This document shows, piece after piece, positions 34,415 through 43,314 of a stretch of DNA of 64,000 bases (the stretch's first letter is position 1; the number at the start of each line of letters is the position of its first letter). This DNA comes from Methanothrix harundinacea (GTDB taxonomy: Archaea; Halobacteriota; Methanosarcinia; Methanotrichales; Methanotrichaceae): the NCBI GenBank assembly GCA_002506535.1, contig DAXT01000017.1, forward strand, positions 110,560-174,559, in the 5' to 3' direction. Below the pieces are notes generated by a model, which ran no database searches, was not told where the DNA came from, and saw only the letters and a program-made list of their open reading frames with translations. The translations under genes were made by a program, and so were the position numbers.

Positions 34415-37021
34415 GTGTACGCAGATACAGCAAAACAGTTTTCATGTACTGCAACTAACAACACATCAGATATGCCGCTAGATAACAAAAAGCTCGATGA
34501 ACTTGTAGCCCTGTTTAACAGCCGAATTCCAAACTGGAACGACTTCTCAGATCCCAGGTTTGTGAAGGATGAGATCGATTATAAGCAGGCTACCATCTCA
34601 AAAGCACGAAATTTGTTGAGCGAAGGCGAGCTTAAAAAGCTGATAGAAGAGGACAAGTTCGATGAATTTATAGATAGACTTGTAATCATCGGCAAGGATA
34701 ACAACCTGCTTTGGAATAGCGTACCGTCAAAGGGCGATTTGAGCATCGTCAGCGAATTTGAACTTGATAAGCCAGGCTTCTGCAATGCTGTATTTGATCT
34801 GCTTTATGGAACAGGTCCGTCGCACGAACGATTAGGGCGTTACACGGAATACGTCAGAACCAAAGGTCATCAAAACAAGTGGACTTTTCCGACATATTTT
34901 CTCTTCATCTGTTACCCGGAAACTGAGATCTTCGTCAAGCCGACGGTGACGCGATGGTTCCTTCAGTATTTGGATGCAGAATTTAAGTACCCATCAGTTC
35001 CAAACGCGGAAAACTATGCTGCCATCAGAGGTACGTATCAACAACTTAGAGACGAACTGAAGAATTACAGGCCAAAGGACATGGTTGATATTCAGAGCTT
35101 TGTTTGGACATGTTGGGACATATATAAATCTTCGATTAATATCTGGTGGGTGAATCAAGGTACTCATCTAAATGATGAGAAAGAAGGTGGTTACCTTTGG
35201 GCACCAACAGAATCTAAATCTGGGCGCTCAATATATCATTGGAATACAATGTTAGAAGTGAAAACGAATGATATCATACTCCATTATTCTAATGGTAGTT
35301 TGCGATATGTAAGCCAAGTTGTATCACCTGCAGAAATAGCCAAAGATCCGCATTATGATCAATCTGGAGAGAAATATATTCAGACTGGTCATTCGATTCG
35401 CGTCGAGTATTATGACCTAAACCCTCCAGTGCCTTTGAATAAATTTTCTGATGAAATTTTGAGACTTAATATAGATCAAGGTCCGATAAATGGCATTGGT
35501 GCTGTTAAGCAGGGATATCTGTTTCGATTAGTGCCTGAAGCGCTAAGAATTATTCGTAATTCTCAACCCAATTCGAGTTGGCCGAAATTCATCGAAGATT
35601 TTCTAACTTTATCTCATTGGATCTTTCAGGGAAATCCACGATACTACGACATTGATGGGGCTTTAGATGAATTGACAGAAAATACATGGCTAATTACGCG
35701 ATATTCCAACGAGATACGTATTGGAGACTCTGTCTTTATCTGGGAATCAGGAAAAGACGGTGGTATTCTCGCAGTTGCCACAGTCCTGACGAAACCAGAC
35801 CACATCCCAGAAGATAAAGATGAAGAGAAGTTCATCAAAGATGAGGAGAGGTTTGAAGGGGAGCGTCTTAGAGTTCGCCTCAGAATCGACCACGTCCTGT
35901 CAGAAAAGCTTAGTCGAGAGACCCTAGCAAATCATCCTGTTATCGGTTCCAATGAAATCTTTAGATTCGCCAACGCTACAAACTTCAGAGTGACAGAAGA
36001 ACAAGCGAGGGCGATCAATGACCTGATCTTCTCAACACACCCACCAAATAAAAAAGGATTCACACTCCGCATAAAATCGATCCTCGAACGTAAAGGCCAG
36101 GTTATTCTCTACGGCCCTCCCGGCACAGGTAAGACCTACTGGGCGGAAAAAGCAGCTTGCGAGCTTGCCGCCCGATCGAATTTCGGATGTGGATTTGACC
36201 AACTATCCGCTCATCAGAAGTCGCTCATCATCGGCGACACCGACAGCTTCGGCGCTGTGAGAACTTCCTGTTTTCATCCCGCCTACGGCTACGAGGATTT
36301 CATTGAGGGTTATAGACCTGAGCAGGCCGACGGTCAGATGATATTCTCCCTCCGAGACGGCGTCTTCAAGAAGCTCTGCAAAGACGCTTTGGAGAACCCG
36401 CAGACGAGCTTCTACCTGATAATCGACGAGATCAACAGGGGAGACATCCCGCGAATCTTCGGCGAGCTGATGACGATAATCGAAAAGGACAAGCGTGGAA
36501 AGTCCATCACCCTCCCGATCAGCGGTGAGCAATTCAAAGTCCCGAGCAATGTCTACATCATCGGGACGATGAACACCGCCGATCGGTCCATAGCTCTTCT
36601 CGACGCGGCCCTCAGGCGGCGCTTCGGTTTCATCGAGCTGATGCCCGATCCGTCGGTATTACGCGGGGCGACCATTGAGGGCATCCACCTTGGAAGATGG
36701 CTTGAAGCTCTAAACCAGAAGATCTGCGAAAACGTGGCGAGGGACGCCCGAAACCTCCAGATCGGCCACTCTTACCTCCTCAGGAATGATGGCACGCCCA
36801 TCGATGAATTCTCAGAGTTCGCCAGGGCATTGCACGAGGATATCATACCACTTCTGGAAGAATACTGCTACGAAGATTACAGCACCCTTGAGAAGATTCT
36901 GGGGTTGGGGATTGTGGAAGCAAACGATCAGAGGATTCGACATGAGCTTTTTAAAGCCTCTGCCAAAGACGAACTTCTCCAAGTGATCGGGCGAATCTTT
37001 CTTAATATATATGAAGAGTAA
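34415..37021 (+). CDS. mcrB: McrB-type GTPase with two EVE-like domains
   Basis: This 868-residue motor subunit belongs to a type IV (modified-DNA) restriction system. Residues 1-210: unrecognised helical region. About 235-375 (NIWWVNQGTHLNDEKEGG...EVKTNDIILHYS) and 420-520 (NTWLITRYSNEIRIGDSVFIW) look like EVE domains, which read modified cytosines. The C-terminal AAA+ GTPase has Walker A YGPPGTGKTYWAEKAA, Walker B LIIDEINRGDIPRIFGE and the McrB signature GTMNTADRSIALLDAALRRR. GTG 34415 and ATG 34472 are both possible starts. The N-terminal half is distinctly AT-rich compared with the host genes. A second McrB and McrC follow directly. Confidence 0.92.
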   Translation: MYADTAKQFSCTATNNTSDMPLDNKKLDELVALFNSRIPNWNDFSDPRFVKDEIDYKQATISKARNLLSEGELKKLIEEDKFDEFIDRLVIIGKDNNLLWNSVPSKGDLSIVSEFELDKPGFCNAVFDLLYGTGPSHERLGRYTEYVRTKGHQNKWTFPTYFLFICYPETEIFVKPTVTRWFLQYLDAEFKYPSVPNAENYAAIRGTYQQLRDELKNYRPKDMVDIQSFVWTCWDIYKSSINIWWVNQGTHLNDEKEGGYLWAPTESKSGRSIYHWNTMLEVKTNDIILHYSNGSLRYVSQVVSPAEIAKDPHYDQSGEKYIQTGHSIRVEYYDLNPPVPLNKFSDEILRLNIDQGPINGIGAVKQGYLFRLVPEALRIIRNSQPNSSWPKFIEDFLTLSHWIFQGNPRYYDIDGALDELTENTWLITRYSNEIRIGDSVFIWESGKDGGILAVATVLTKPDHIPEDKDEEKFIKDEERFEGERLRVRLRIDHVLSEKLSRETLANHPVIGSNEIFRFANATNFRVTEEQARAINDLIFSTHPPNKKGFTLRIKSILERKGQVILYGPPGTGKTYWAEKAACELAARSNFGCGFDQLSAHQKSLIIGDTDSFGAVRTSCFHPAYGYEDFIEGYRPEQADGQMIFSLRDGVFKKLCKDALENPQTSFYLIIDEINRGDIPRIFGELMTIIEKDKRGKSITLPISGEQFKVPSNVYIIGTMNTADRSIALLDAALRRRFGFIELMPDPSVLRGATIEGIHLGRWLEALNQKICENVARDARNLQIGHSYLLRNDGTPIDEFSEFARALHEDIIPLLEEYCYEDYSTLEKILGLGIVEANDQRIRHELFKASAKDELLQVIGRIFLNIYEE

Positions 37022-37027
37022 GGATGG

Positions 37028-39286
37028 ATGCTAATGGACGATAAGATAAATTCGGAAGACGAAGCTCGAAAGAAAGAAGCAAAGGACTGGTTGAAGAAGG
37101 CTTATTCGTTTGAGAGGAAAAAAGAGCATGAAAAAGCTATAGAATGCTTTGATAACGCTTTAGAGATAGAGCCGAAGAATGCTTATTCTTGGGATGGGAA
37201 AGGATGGGCGCTTTATGAATTGGGTAGATATGAAGAAGCCATACAATGCTATAATAAGGCCATTGAGATCAAGCCAAAAGCGCCGAAGTTCTGGAATAAT
37301 AAGGGCGTAATATTAGATGATTTAGAAAAAATTGACGAAGCTCTTAGATGTTACGAAAAAGCCATCGAAGTGAGGTCAAATTATTCGATCGCCTGGTGCA
37401 ACAAAGGTGATTCACTAAATCGTCTAGGCAGACAAAATGAAGCAATTGAATGTTTCGATAGAGCCATAAAAATAAAACAGAATAATGATTACGCATGGAA
37501 TATGAAAGGCATAACCTTACTGGAGCTTGGAAGAAATGATGAAGCTATGGACTGCTTCAGCAAAGATATTGAAATAAATCCTAAAAAGACAGACGGATGG
37601 TTGGGCAAAGGTTGGTGTCTTGTCTCTCTTGGCAGGTACAACGAATCTATAAATTGTTTTGACAAAGTTATCGTGATTGATCAGAACCAAGATGCTGCAT
37701 GGGATGGGAAAGGGTGGAGTCTGATGGGCCTCAATCAGCACGATCAGTCAATCAAATGTTTTGACAGGGCCATTGAGATAAATCCCAACAATTCTGACGC
37801 CTGGACTGGCAAAGGTGGGACATTATATGAATCAGACAAACACGTGGAAGCCATTAGTTGTTTTGATAAATCAATAGGCATATCTTCAGAAGAACCGTAT
37901 ACGTGGGACGCTAAAGGACGAGCTTTATATAAGCTCGGAAGAAACGAAGAAGCTCTAAAATGTTATGATGAAGCTATTAAATTAGAGCCAAAATATGCAG
38001 ATGCTTGGGCCGATAAAGGAGAAGTTCTTCTCGATCAAGAAAAGTTCAACGAATCGTTGGATTGTTACAATAAATCAATCGAGATTAATCCGATGGACGC
38101 TTTTTCATGGGAGGGAAAGGGAAAGGCTTTACGGGCCTTGGGACGTACCTCCGAAGCCGAGGAGGCCTTCGCCAAAGCCCGAGAGCTGAAGGAGAAAGAA
38201 CCCCTCGACAACGGACCAAAGCCTGCTCCTTTGCCTGAAATAATCCAAGACATTCAGCAAGTATTAGAGCGGAAGGGCCAGGTTATCCTATACGGCCCGC
38301 CGGGGACGGGGAAGACCTATTGGGCCGAGAGGGCTGCCCGAGAGATAGCGTCCCTCGACCGTTATGAAAAGTCCTTCGACCAGCTATCCGAAGAGCAGAG
38401 GAGCGCCCTGATCGACGGCGGCCACGACTCCGGCCCCGTGAGGATCTGCTGCTTCCATCCCGCCTACGGATACGAGGACTTCCTCGAAGGCTACCGGCCA
38501 GAGGAGACGGACGGCAAGATGAGCTTCGCCCTCCGGGACGGGATCTTTAAGAAGCTCTGCAGAGACGCCCTCGCAAATCCCGACGTCAAGTTCTACCTGA
38601 TCATCGACGAGATCAACCGGGGCGACATCCCCCGGATATTCGGCGAGCTGATGACCGTCCTCGAAAAGAACAAGCGGGGAAAGCCGATTATTCTTCCCGT
38701 CTCCGGTGAGCAGATGCGTGTGCCGGAGAACGTCCGGGTCATCGGGACGATGAACACCGCCGATCGGTCCATCGCCCTCCTCGACACCGCCCTACGCCGC
38801 CGCTTCGGCTTCATCGAGATGATGCCGGATGCTTCGGTCTTGGGCGACTCCGTCGTCGTCGGGGTTCACCTCGGCGAATGGCTCTCCGGCCTGAACAGGC
38901 GCATCTGCGAGAGCGTCGGCCGAGACGCCCGAAACCGCCAGATAGGCCACTCATACCTGATGGAGGAAGGCAAACCGATATCGAGCTTGTCGGGCTTCTC
39001 TCGCGTCGTCCAGGACGAGATCATCCCCCTTCTGGAGGAGTACTGCTATGAGGATTACTCGGCTCTGGAGAAGATTCTGGGCGGGGAGGTGGTCGACGCC
39101 CAGAGACAGATGATAAGACATGAGATCTTCGAAGGTTCGATTGATGGCGAGTTCGTCCGGGCCATGTTGAAGATCTCGACGAATGGGGCTTCACTTTGCC
39201 CTTCGATGACAGCGGGATCTGAAGCGTCAGAGGACGGCGTGAGCGATTCAGACGAAGCCCCAGAAGAGGAGCGAACCGATGGCTAA
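37028..39286 (+). CDS. McrB-type GTPase with N-terminal TPR array
   Basis: Of the 752 residues, about 15-385 form eleven TPR units of 34 residues (for example EKAIECFDNALEIEPKNAYS), and about 400-700 a McrB GTPase with YGPPGTGKTYWAERAA, LIIDEINRGDIPRIFGE and GTMNTADRSIALLDTALRRR. The GTPase part is very close to that of the preceding gene, while the TPR part replaces the EVE modules. The TPR DNA is AT-rich and the GTPase part matches the host's GC-rich style, so the gene looks like a recent fusion. A Ser/Glu-rich tail ends the protein. It overlaps mcrC by 8 bases. Confidence 0.93.
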   Translation: MLMDDKINSEDEARKKEAKDWLKKAYSFERKKEHEKAIECFDNALEIEPKNAYSWDGKGWALYELGRYEEAIQCYNKAIEIKPKAPKFWNNKGVILDDLEKIDEALRCYEKAIEVRSNYSIAWCNKGDSLNRLGRQNEAIECFDRAIKIKQNNDYAWNMKGITLLELGRNDEAMDCFSKDIEINPKKTDGWLGKGWCLVSLGRYNESINCFDKVIVIDQNQDAAWDGKGWSLMGLNQHDQSIKCFDRAIEINPNNSDAWTGKGGTLYESDKHVEAISCFDKSIGISSEEPYTWDAKGRALYKLGRNEEALKCYDEAIKLEPKYADAWADKGEVLLDQEKFNESLDCYNKSIEINPMDAFSWEGKGKALRALGRTSEAEEAFAKARELKEKEPLDNGPKPAPLPEIIQDIQQVLERKGQVILYGPPGTGKTYWAERAAREIASLDRYEKSFDQLSEEQRSALIDGGHDSGPVRICCFHPAYGYEDFLEGYRPEETDGKMSFALRDGIFKKLCRDALANPDVKFYLIIDEINRGDIPRIFGELMTVLEKNKRGKPIILPVSGEQMRVPENVRVIGTMNTADRSIALLDTALRRRFGFIEMMPDASVLGDSVVVGVHLGEWLSGLNRRICESVGRDARNRQIGHSYLMEEGKPISSLSGFSRVVQDEIIPLLEEYCYEDYSALEKILGGEVVDAQRQMIRHEIFEGSIDGEFVRAMLKISTNGASLCPSMTAGSEASEDGVSDSDEAPEEERTDG

Positions 39287-40595
39287 AAATGCGATCTCTG
39301 TTTGCCTCTCAGAATGGGAGAGCTGCGATCCGAAGTCAGACGAAAAAATGGTGAATACTGTTCTTAAGGATGATCCTTCTGTCCTTAAGATAGCCGACTA
39401 TTTGAATAATAATAATATATTATCGATAAAAGAGCTGAAAAATGGCCTATCTATCGAGTCTTATTCTTACGTCGGACGAATCCAACTTGGAGACCTTCAG
39501 ATTACCATCCGTCCAAAGATCAAAGGCGCTCCCTTTCTCCAGCTCCTGAAGTATGCCTACGGGCTTCGAAACCTAAAGCTAGAGCCATTCGACGACCGAA
39601 CTAAACACCCTCTCGAGTCTCGAACCTTCCAGGATCTAATAATCATGCAGTTGGTGGCCGAGGCGAGCGAGCTTATCTTGCGGGGGCTGCACAGAAAGTA
39701 CGTCCGCCTCGACGAGACCCTATCAAGCCCTCGGGGCTGGATCGACATCAAGAGGATAGCAAGAAATGGCGGGATCCCTCAAGCTGCGCTGCCCTGCACC
39801 CACTACCCGAGGCTCGAAGACTGCCTCATCAACCAGGTCCTCCTGGAAGGGCTCCGCCTCGGCGCGAAGCTCACCGAAGACGTAATTCTGCGGTCCAACC
39901 TCCGCCGCCTGGAGGGTCTGATCCGGGACGGGATAAGCCCGATCCGGCTAGACCTGGAGACTTTGACACGACTACGCCGCGCGATGACGAGGCAGACGGC
40001 GGCCTATCGGCCTTCGATATCGATCATCGAGATCCTCGTCGCCGCCCAGGGCCTCTCCCTGGATGACGGCAAGAGCGAGCTTTCCCTCCCCGGCTTCCTC
40101 TTCGACATGAACCGCTTCTTCCAGGCGCTCCTATCCCGATTTCTCCGGGAGAACCTGCCGGGCTACTCCGTCCTGGACGAGTACCGCCTCCGCGGGATGA
40201 TCTCCTACGTCCCCGGAAAAAACCCGAAGAACCGGAGGGGACCGGACCCCCGGCCGGACTACGCGATCCTGAGGGGGCCGGAGGTCGTCTCGATCCTCGA
40301 CGCTAAATATAGAGACCTCTGGAGAAATCCCCTCCCCCGGGAGATGCTATACCAGCTCGCCATCTACGCCCTCATCGGAAGGCGGGGCGCGGGCGGGAGG
40401 TCGGCGATCCTATATCCGACGACCTCTTCTGAGGCGGAGGAGGCCTGGATCGAGGTGAGAGATCCGGTCGCCGGAGGCGGGAGGGCCCTGGTGGTCCTCC
40501 GCCCGGTGGATTTATATAAACTGAACGATTTAATCAGCGGTGGTGGGGGCGGTCGAGAGCGGGGGGCGTACGCTCGGCATCTCGCCTTTGGGTAA
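39279..40595 (+). CDS. mcrC: McrC nuclease subunit
   Basis: The 438-residue partner of McrB stimulates its GTPase and cuts DNA. The N-terminal part (SIESYSYVGRIQLGDLQITI; RPKIKGAPFLQLLKYAYGL) fits the McrC DUF2357-like domain. The C-terminal PD-(D/E)XK core reads PDPRPDYAIL...VVSILDAKYRDLWR. A single mcrC serves both McrB proteins. It overlaps the TPR-McrB stop, so translation is coupled. Confidence 0.93.
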   Translation: MAKNAISVCLSEWESCDPKSDEKMVNTVLKDDPSVLKIADYLNNNNILSIKELKNGLSIESYSYVGRIQLGDLQITIRPKIKGAPFLQLLKYAYGLRNLKLEPFDDRTKHPLESRTFQDLIIMQLVAEASELILRGLHRKYVRLDETLSSPRGWIDIKRIARNGGIPQAALPCTHYPRLEDCLINQVLLEGLRLGAKLTEDVILRSNLRRLEGLIRDGISPIRLDLETLTRLRRAMTRQTAAYRPSISIIEILVAAQGLSLDDGKSELSLPGFLFDMNRFFQALLSRFLRENLPGYSVLDEYRLRGMISYVPGKNPKNRRGPDPRPDYAILRGPEVVSILDAKYRDLWRNPLPREMLYQLAIYALIGRRGAGGRSAILYPTTSSEAEEAWIEVRDPVAGGGRALVVLRPVDLYKLNDLISGGGGGRERGAYARHLAFG

Positions 40596-40910
40596 GAACA
40601 GTCCTGGTAGGGCGATGGTCTCAGAAATGGCAACCGGGTAGAGTCCGGCGATTGAGATTTGAAAGAACAGGTCGGGGGGCTGCGCCATAGCTCCCCCCCC
40701 CGTACCTGCTCCACAAGCCCCATCTCTCGTCGGGTCCAAATCCTCCGGGCCGATCCAAAATGTGAAAGAGATCGTCCCGTCACTTGCGAGATTTACGTGC
40801 GCCATATTCGGGGCCTTGGACCCTCTCTGGTGCTGATGCCGAAGACCTTTCTGATTAATATAAATTCTTAATCGGTAACTTAATATACTAAAAAATCATT
40901 TGATAGTAGC
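40596..40910. other. Intergenic region after mcrC
   Basis: No convincing gene. A minus-strand frame (40530-40805, beginning MAHVNLASDGTISFTFW) is open but overlaps the end of mcrC and holds a C9 tract; I could not tie it to a family. An AT-rich stretch TTAATATAAATTCTTAATCG at 40854-40873 is a plausible promoter for the membrane protein that follows. Confidence 0.4.
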
Positions 40911-41681
40911 ATGTCAGACGAACCTACCCCCAAATTAGAAGAAGAATTGGAGATGAGAGGATTGGCAGAAGAACGCCTGGTAAAGCTTGGAAGCCTCTTG
41001 GAGATAGGCGAATCGAGAAACATCCACGTCTCCTGCGCCAGATCAAATTATTATGACGCCAGAGACGATCTATATGTGAAAAAGAACGCCCTCGAATCTA
41101 TAAAAAAATCCGATGAGGGTATGCTCCAGCTTACAATGGAATTGAATAAACATAAAATCAAGTTCTTGGGCTTTCCCAGATGGACCTACCTCTCCTTCGT
41201 CATCGCCAAATACGGTCTCTTCTCGATGTTCTATGGGATGGCAGCGGCGATCTTCTTCGGATATATACTCTTGTTCAAGGATGCAAATGGAATTATCCTC
41301 AACGTTCCCCTTTGGGCGGCTTTAATAGCAGGACTTGGGGCGTCGGCACAGATCATGGTTGGCACGGTAGAGGATATCAAAGCGACCGGCATCGTCCGGG
41401 AATATAAGAGGCTCTGGTATACATCTCTCCCCTTCCTGGCGGCGATATTCGGCTTCATCGCCTACCTGCTCACAGACCTCGGGATGACGACGACGACTGG
41501 AGGCTCCGCCACTGGTATTTTAAATCAGAGTGCTCAATTGATCGGCAACAATACGACGCTGAACGGTTCATCTTTTGAGGCCAACACCGGCGACAACATG
41601 AGGATCCTCGTCTGCTTCCTGGTGGGGTTTGCGACGAACGCCTTCATTGAGAAGCTGGGGAAATTGTCTGAGAAGCTGTAA
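40911..41681 (+). CDS. Multi-helix membrane protein next to the McrBC locus
   Basis: The 256-residue protein has a charged, partly coiled-coil N-terminal region of about 90 residues. Membrane segments are FVIAKYGLFSMFYGMAAAIF with GYILLF, VPLWAALIAGLGASAQIMVG, SLPFLAAIFGFIAYLLTDLG and MRILVCFLVGFATNAFIE. A Ser/Thr/Asn-rich extracytoplasmic loop separates the last two. Base use is like the AT-richer McrB genes. Family unknown. Its place after mcrC makes it a candidate accessory effector, but it has its own promoter-like region. Confidence 0.75.
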   Translation: MSDEPTPKLEEELEMRGLAEERLVKLGSLLEIGESRNIHVSCARSNYYDARDDLYVKKNALESIKKSDEGMLQLTMELNKHKIKFLGFPRWTYLSFVIAKYGLFSMFYGMAAAIFFGYILLFKDANGIILNVPLWAALIAGLGASAQIMVGTVEDIKATGIVREYKRLWYTSLPFLAAIFGFIAYLLTDLGMTTTTGGSATGILNQSAQLIGNNTTLNGSSFEANTGDNMRILVCFLVGFATNAFIEKLGKLSEKL

Positions 41682-41723
41682 TCCCGGGCAAACGTCGCCG
41701 ATGACTGGAGGGGGGGAATTTAC

Positions 41724-42201
41724 ATGAATCTTTCGGAGTTCGAAAAGGTCGCTGGCGACAACCCCGTTGGCAGCGTCGCGACGGCGGAGGGGGACCGGCC
41801 ACCCACATCAGGGCCTTTCTGATGTGGTTCGCCGACGATCCCGGCTTTTACTTTGACACCTGAGAGAAGAAGAAGAAGAAGGTCTGCCAGAAGCTGCTGA
41901 AAAACTCGATGGTCGAGGTCTGCTTCGACAGCCCTGACCACGAGAAGACGATGAGGGTGGCGGGGGTGGAGGAGATCCTCGACTACTCGGGGCTGAAAGC
42001 CCGGCTGATGGAGGAGTGGCCCTTGCCCAAGGCGATCGCAAGAGGTGCCGACGACCCGGCCCTGGTTAGATTTCTGGATACCCCGCGGCGAGGGCTCGCT
42101 TCTTTACGGTGGAGTTCAACCTGAGGGAGAACGAGGCACCAGGGTCGATCTCTGACCGGGCGGAGGCCTACTGCCGCCGCCATAACCCGGCCAGACGCTA
42201 G
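41724..42201 (+). pseudogene. Pyridoxamine 5'-phosphate oxidase-like flavoprotein, broken
   Basis: Starting at ATG 41724 (MNLSEFEKVAGDNPVGSVAT) the sequence follows the PPOX family. A frameshift near 41800 is needed to continue into RAFLMWFADDPGFYFDT; a TGA interrupts at about 41861; VCQKLLKNSMVEVCFDSPDH and ILDYSGLKARLMEEWPLPKA follow; and another shift near 42090 restores FFTVEFNLRENEAPGSISD to a TAG at 42199-42201. Three lesions mean it is inactive. Intact members bind FMN or F420. Confidence 0.8.
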
Positions 42202-42377
42202 CCCTCGATCTGCTCAAAGGGCCAGAAGATCGCCCTGTACCCGAGATAGGCAGTCAGGATTACCAGGAAGGCCCTCGACGCTGCGATGTATTCCGGGGGC
42301 CAGTAACCCGGCTGGTCCAGCACCCCCAGGGAGGAGGCGGTCGTCCACGGCAGATCCCACCAGGATAACGGTCCCAT
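42198..42377 (-). CDS. 59-residue single-helix membrane protein
   Basis: ATG 42377 is preceded on the minus strand by AGGAG eight bases away. The frame reads MGPLSWWDLPWTTASSLGVL, then a Pro-rich turn QPGYWPPEYI, a hydrophobic helix ASRAFLVILTAYLGYRAIFW and the end PFEQIEG. Five Trp in 59 residues is unusual. It overlaps the dead PPOX gene's stop in antisense. Family unknown, but the ribosome site and clean membrane segment support it being real. Confidence 0.6.
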   Translation of the reverse strand: MGPLSWWDLPWTTASSLGVLDQPGYWPPEYIAASRAFLVILTAYLGYRAIFWPFEQIEG

Positions 42378-42636
42378 ATTTCAACTCCTATAGTTCAGCC
42401 TTGACATTCTCTATATCATTATACTAAATAGATTTGGGTTGAACTAGAGATATCCGACGACAGATCCTCCCCAAAACCCTCAAAGAGCTGAGGAGGCGGT
42501 TGCCATCCAGAAAGCCCTGGGGGACCTCCTAAAAGGATTATGGCCACTTCAAATGGCCGGCTTAGAGGGGGATGCGGGCCGCTCCCCGCCGCCAAGGGGT
42601 TGCAGCCCTCCGGCCCGTCAGCGAGCCCTGGACAGG
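42378..42636. other. Intergenic region before RNase P gene
   Basis: No gene seen. A TATA-like TTAGTATAATGATATAG (minus strand, about 42405-42425) could drive the small membrane protein at 42377. The remainder is GC-rich with no intact frame. Confidence 0.4.
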
Positions 42637-42942
42637 TCACCGGTAAGGATACCTCATCACCTCTCCGCACTCGGCGCAGGTCACCGTTACGACCCCGTCC
42701 CTCAGCCTCACCCGGGTCCTCCCCGGGGAGAGGTAGCACCTGCACCCCTTGCATACCCGCCTCTTTAGCCGTCGCGGTATCCGTACCCTCATCCTCATCC
42801 CCATCCTCCTGGCGATGGAGACGTACCGGTCGCTCCTCTCGGGACGGCGGAGGTGCTCCTCCTCGGCCAGGAGGAAGAGCCGCTCGATCCTCTCTCTCGC
42901 CAGCTCCCTGGCCCTGTAGTATCCCTTCTTCCTTCTGGACAC
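42637..42942 (-). CDS. rnp4: Ribonuclease P protein component 4 (Rpp21/Rnp4)
   Basis: The 101-residue basic protein has an N-terminal helical hairpin (ARELARERIERLFLLAEEEH) and a zinc ribbon with Cys pairs CKGCRCYL and CAECGEVMRYPY, as in archaeal Rpp21 that binds the RNase P RNA with Rpp29. The start ATG 42942 is divergent from the next gene, with a shared promoter region of about 65 bases holding CTTATAAAAGATATAC. Confidence 0.93.
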   Translation of the reverse strand: MSRRKKGYYRARELARERIERLFLLAEEEHLRRPERSDRYVSIARRMGMRMRVRIPRRLKRRVCKGCRCYLSPGRTRVRLRDGVVTVTCAECGEVMRYPYR

Positions 42943-43008
42943 AGGTATAGCCTCAACGCCGGTCCTTATAAAAGATATACTATTTCAAGGGGCGGGACGA
43001 TCTCTCCG

Positions 43009-43293
43009 ATGATGCCCGCTAAGCCAGGAAAAAGAGATCCCGTCATCGCCCCGGAGATAGCCCCGGAGATGAGGAACTACATAAGAGAGAGCTTCTCGGA
43101 GCTACGGATATCCACCACCTGCGAGGGGCCTATCCTCCTCCCTCTCCGGATCAGCCCCCCAAAACCGATGGACCACAAGCTTGAGGTGGAAGGAAGGACC
43201 CTTTACATCTCCGCCGTCCAGGCTCCCCGGATAAAGAGGATCGACAGCAGCATGCTCCCCAAATGCGCCCTCAGGAAGGGGCGGAAGTGCTGA
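43009..43293 (+). CDS. Conserved-looking small protein, function unknown
   Basis: The 94-residue protein begins PAKPGKRDPVIAPEIAPEMR and continues YIRESFSELRISTTCEGPIL, with two further Cys near the end (KCALRKGRKC). ATG 43009 (or 43012) is about 40 bases from a TTATAAAA box; longer readings run through the promoter and antisense rnp4. The compact basic fold and neighbours (RNase P, XTPase) suggest RNA- or nucleotide-related work, but I cannot name a family. Confidence 0.6.
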   Translation: MMPAKPGKRDPVIAPEIAPEMRNYIRESFSELRISTTCEGPILLPLRISPPKPMDHKLEVEGRTLYISAVQAPRIKRIDSSMLPKCALRKGRKC

Positions 43294-43314
43294 TGGAAAG
43301 TCCGCCGGGAGGGA

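Noticed and set aside
40530..40805. Minus-strand frame beginning MAHVNLASDGTISFTFW
   Set aside because: It overlaps the end of mcrC by 66 bases, contains a homopolymer tract and has no family match or ribosome site. The first part looks protein-like, so it could be a relic, but I cannot support a gene.
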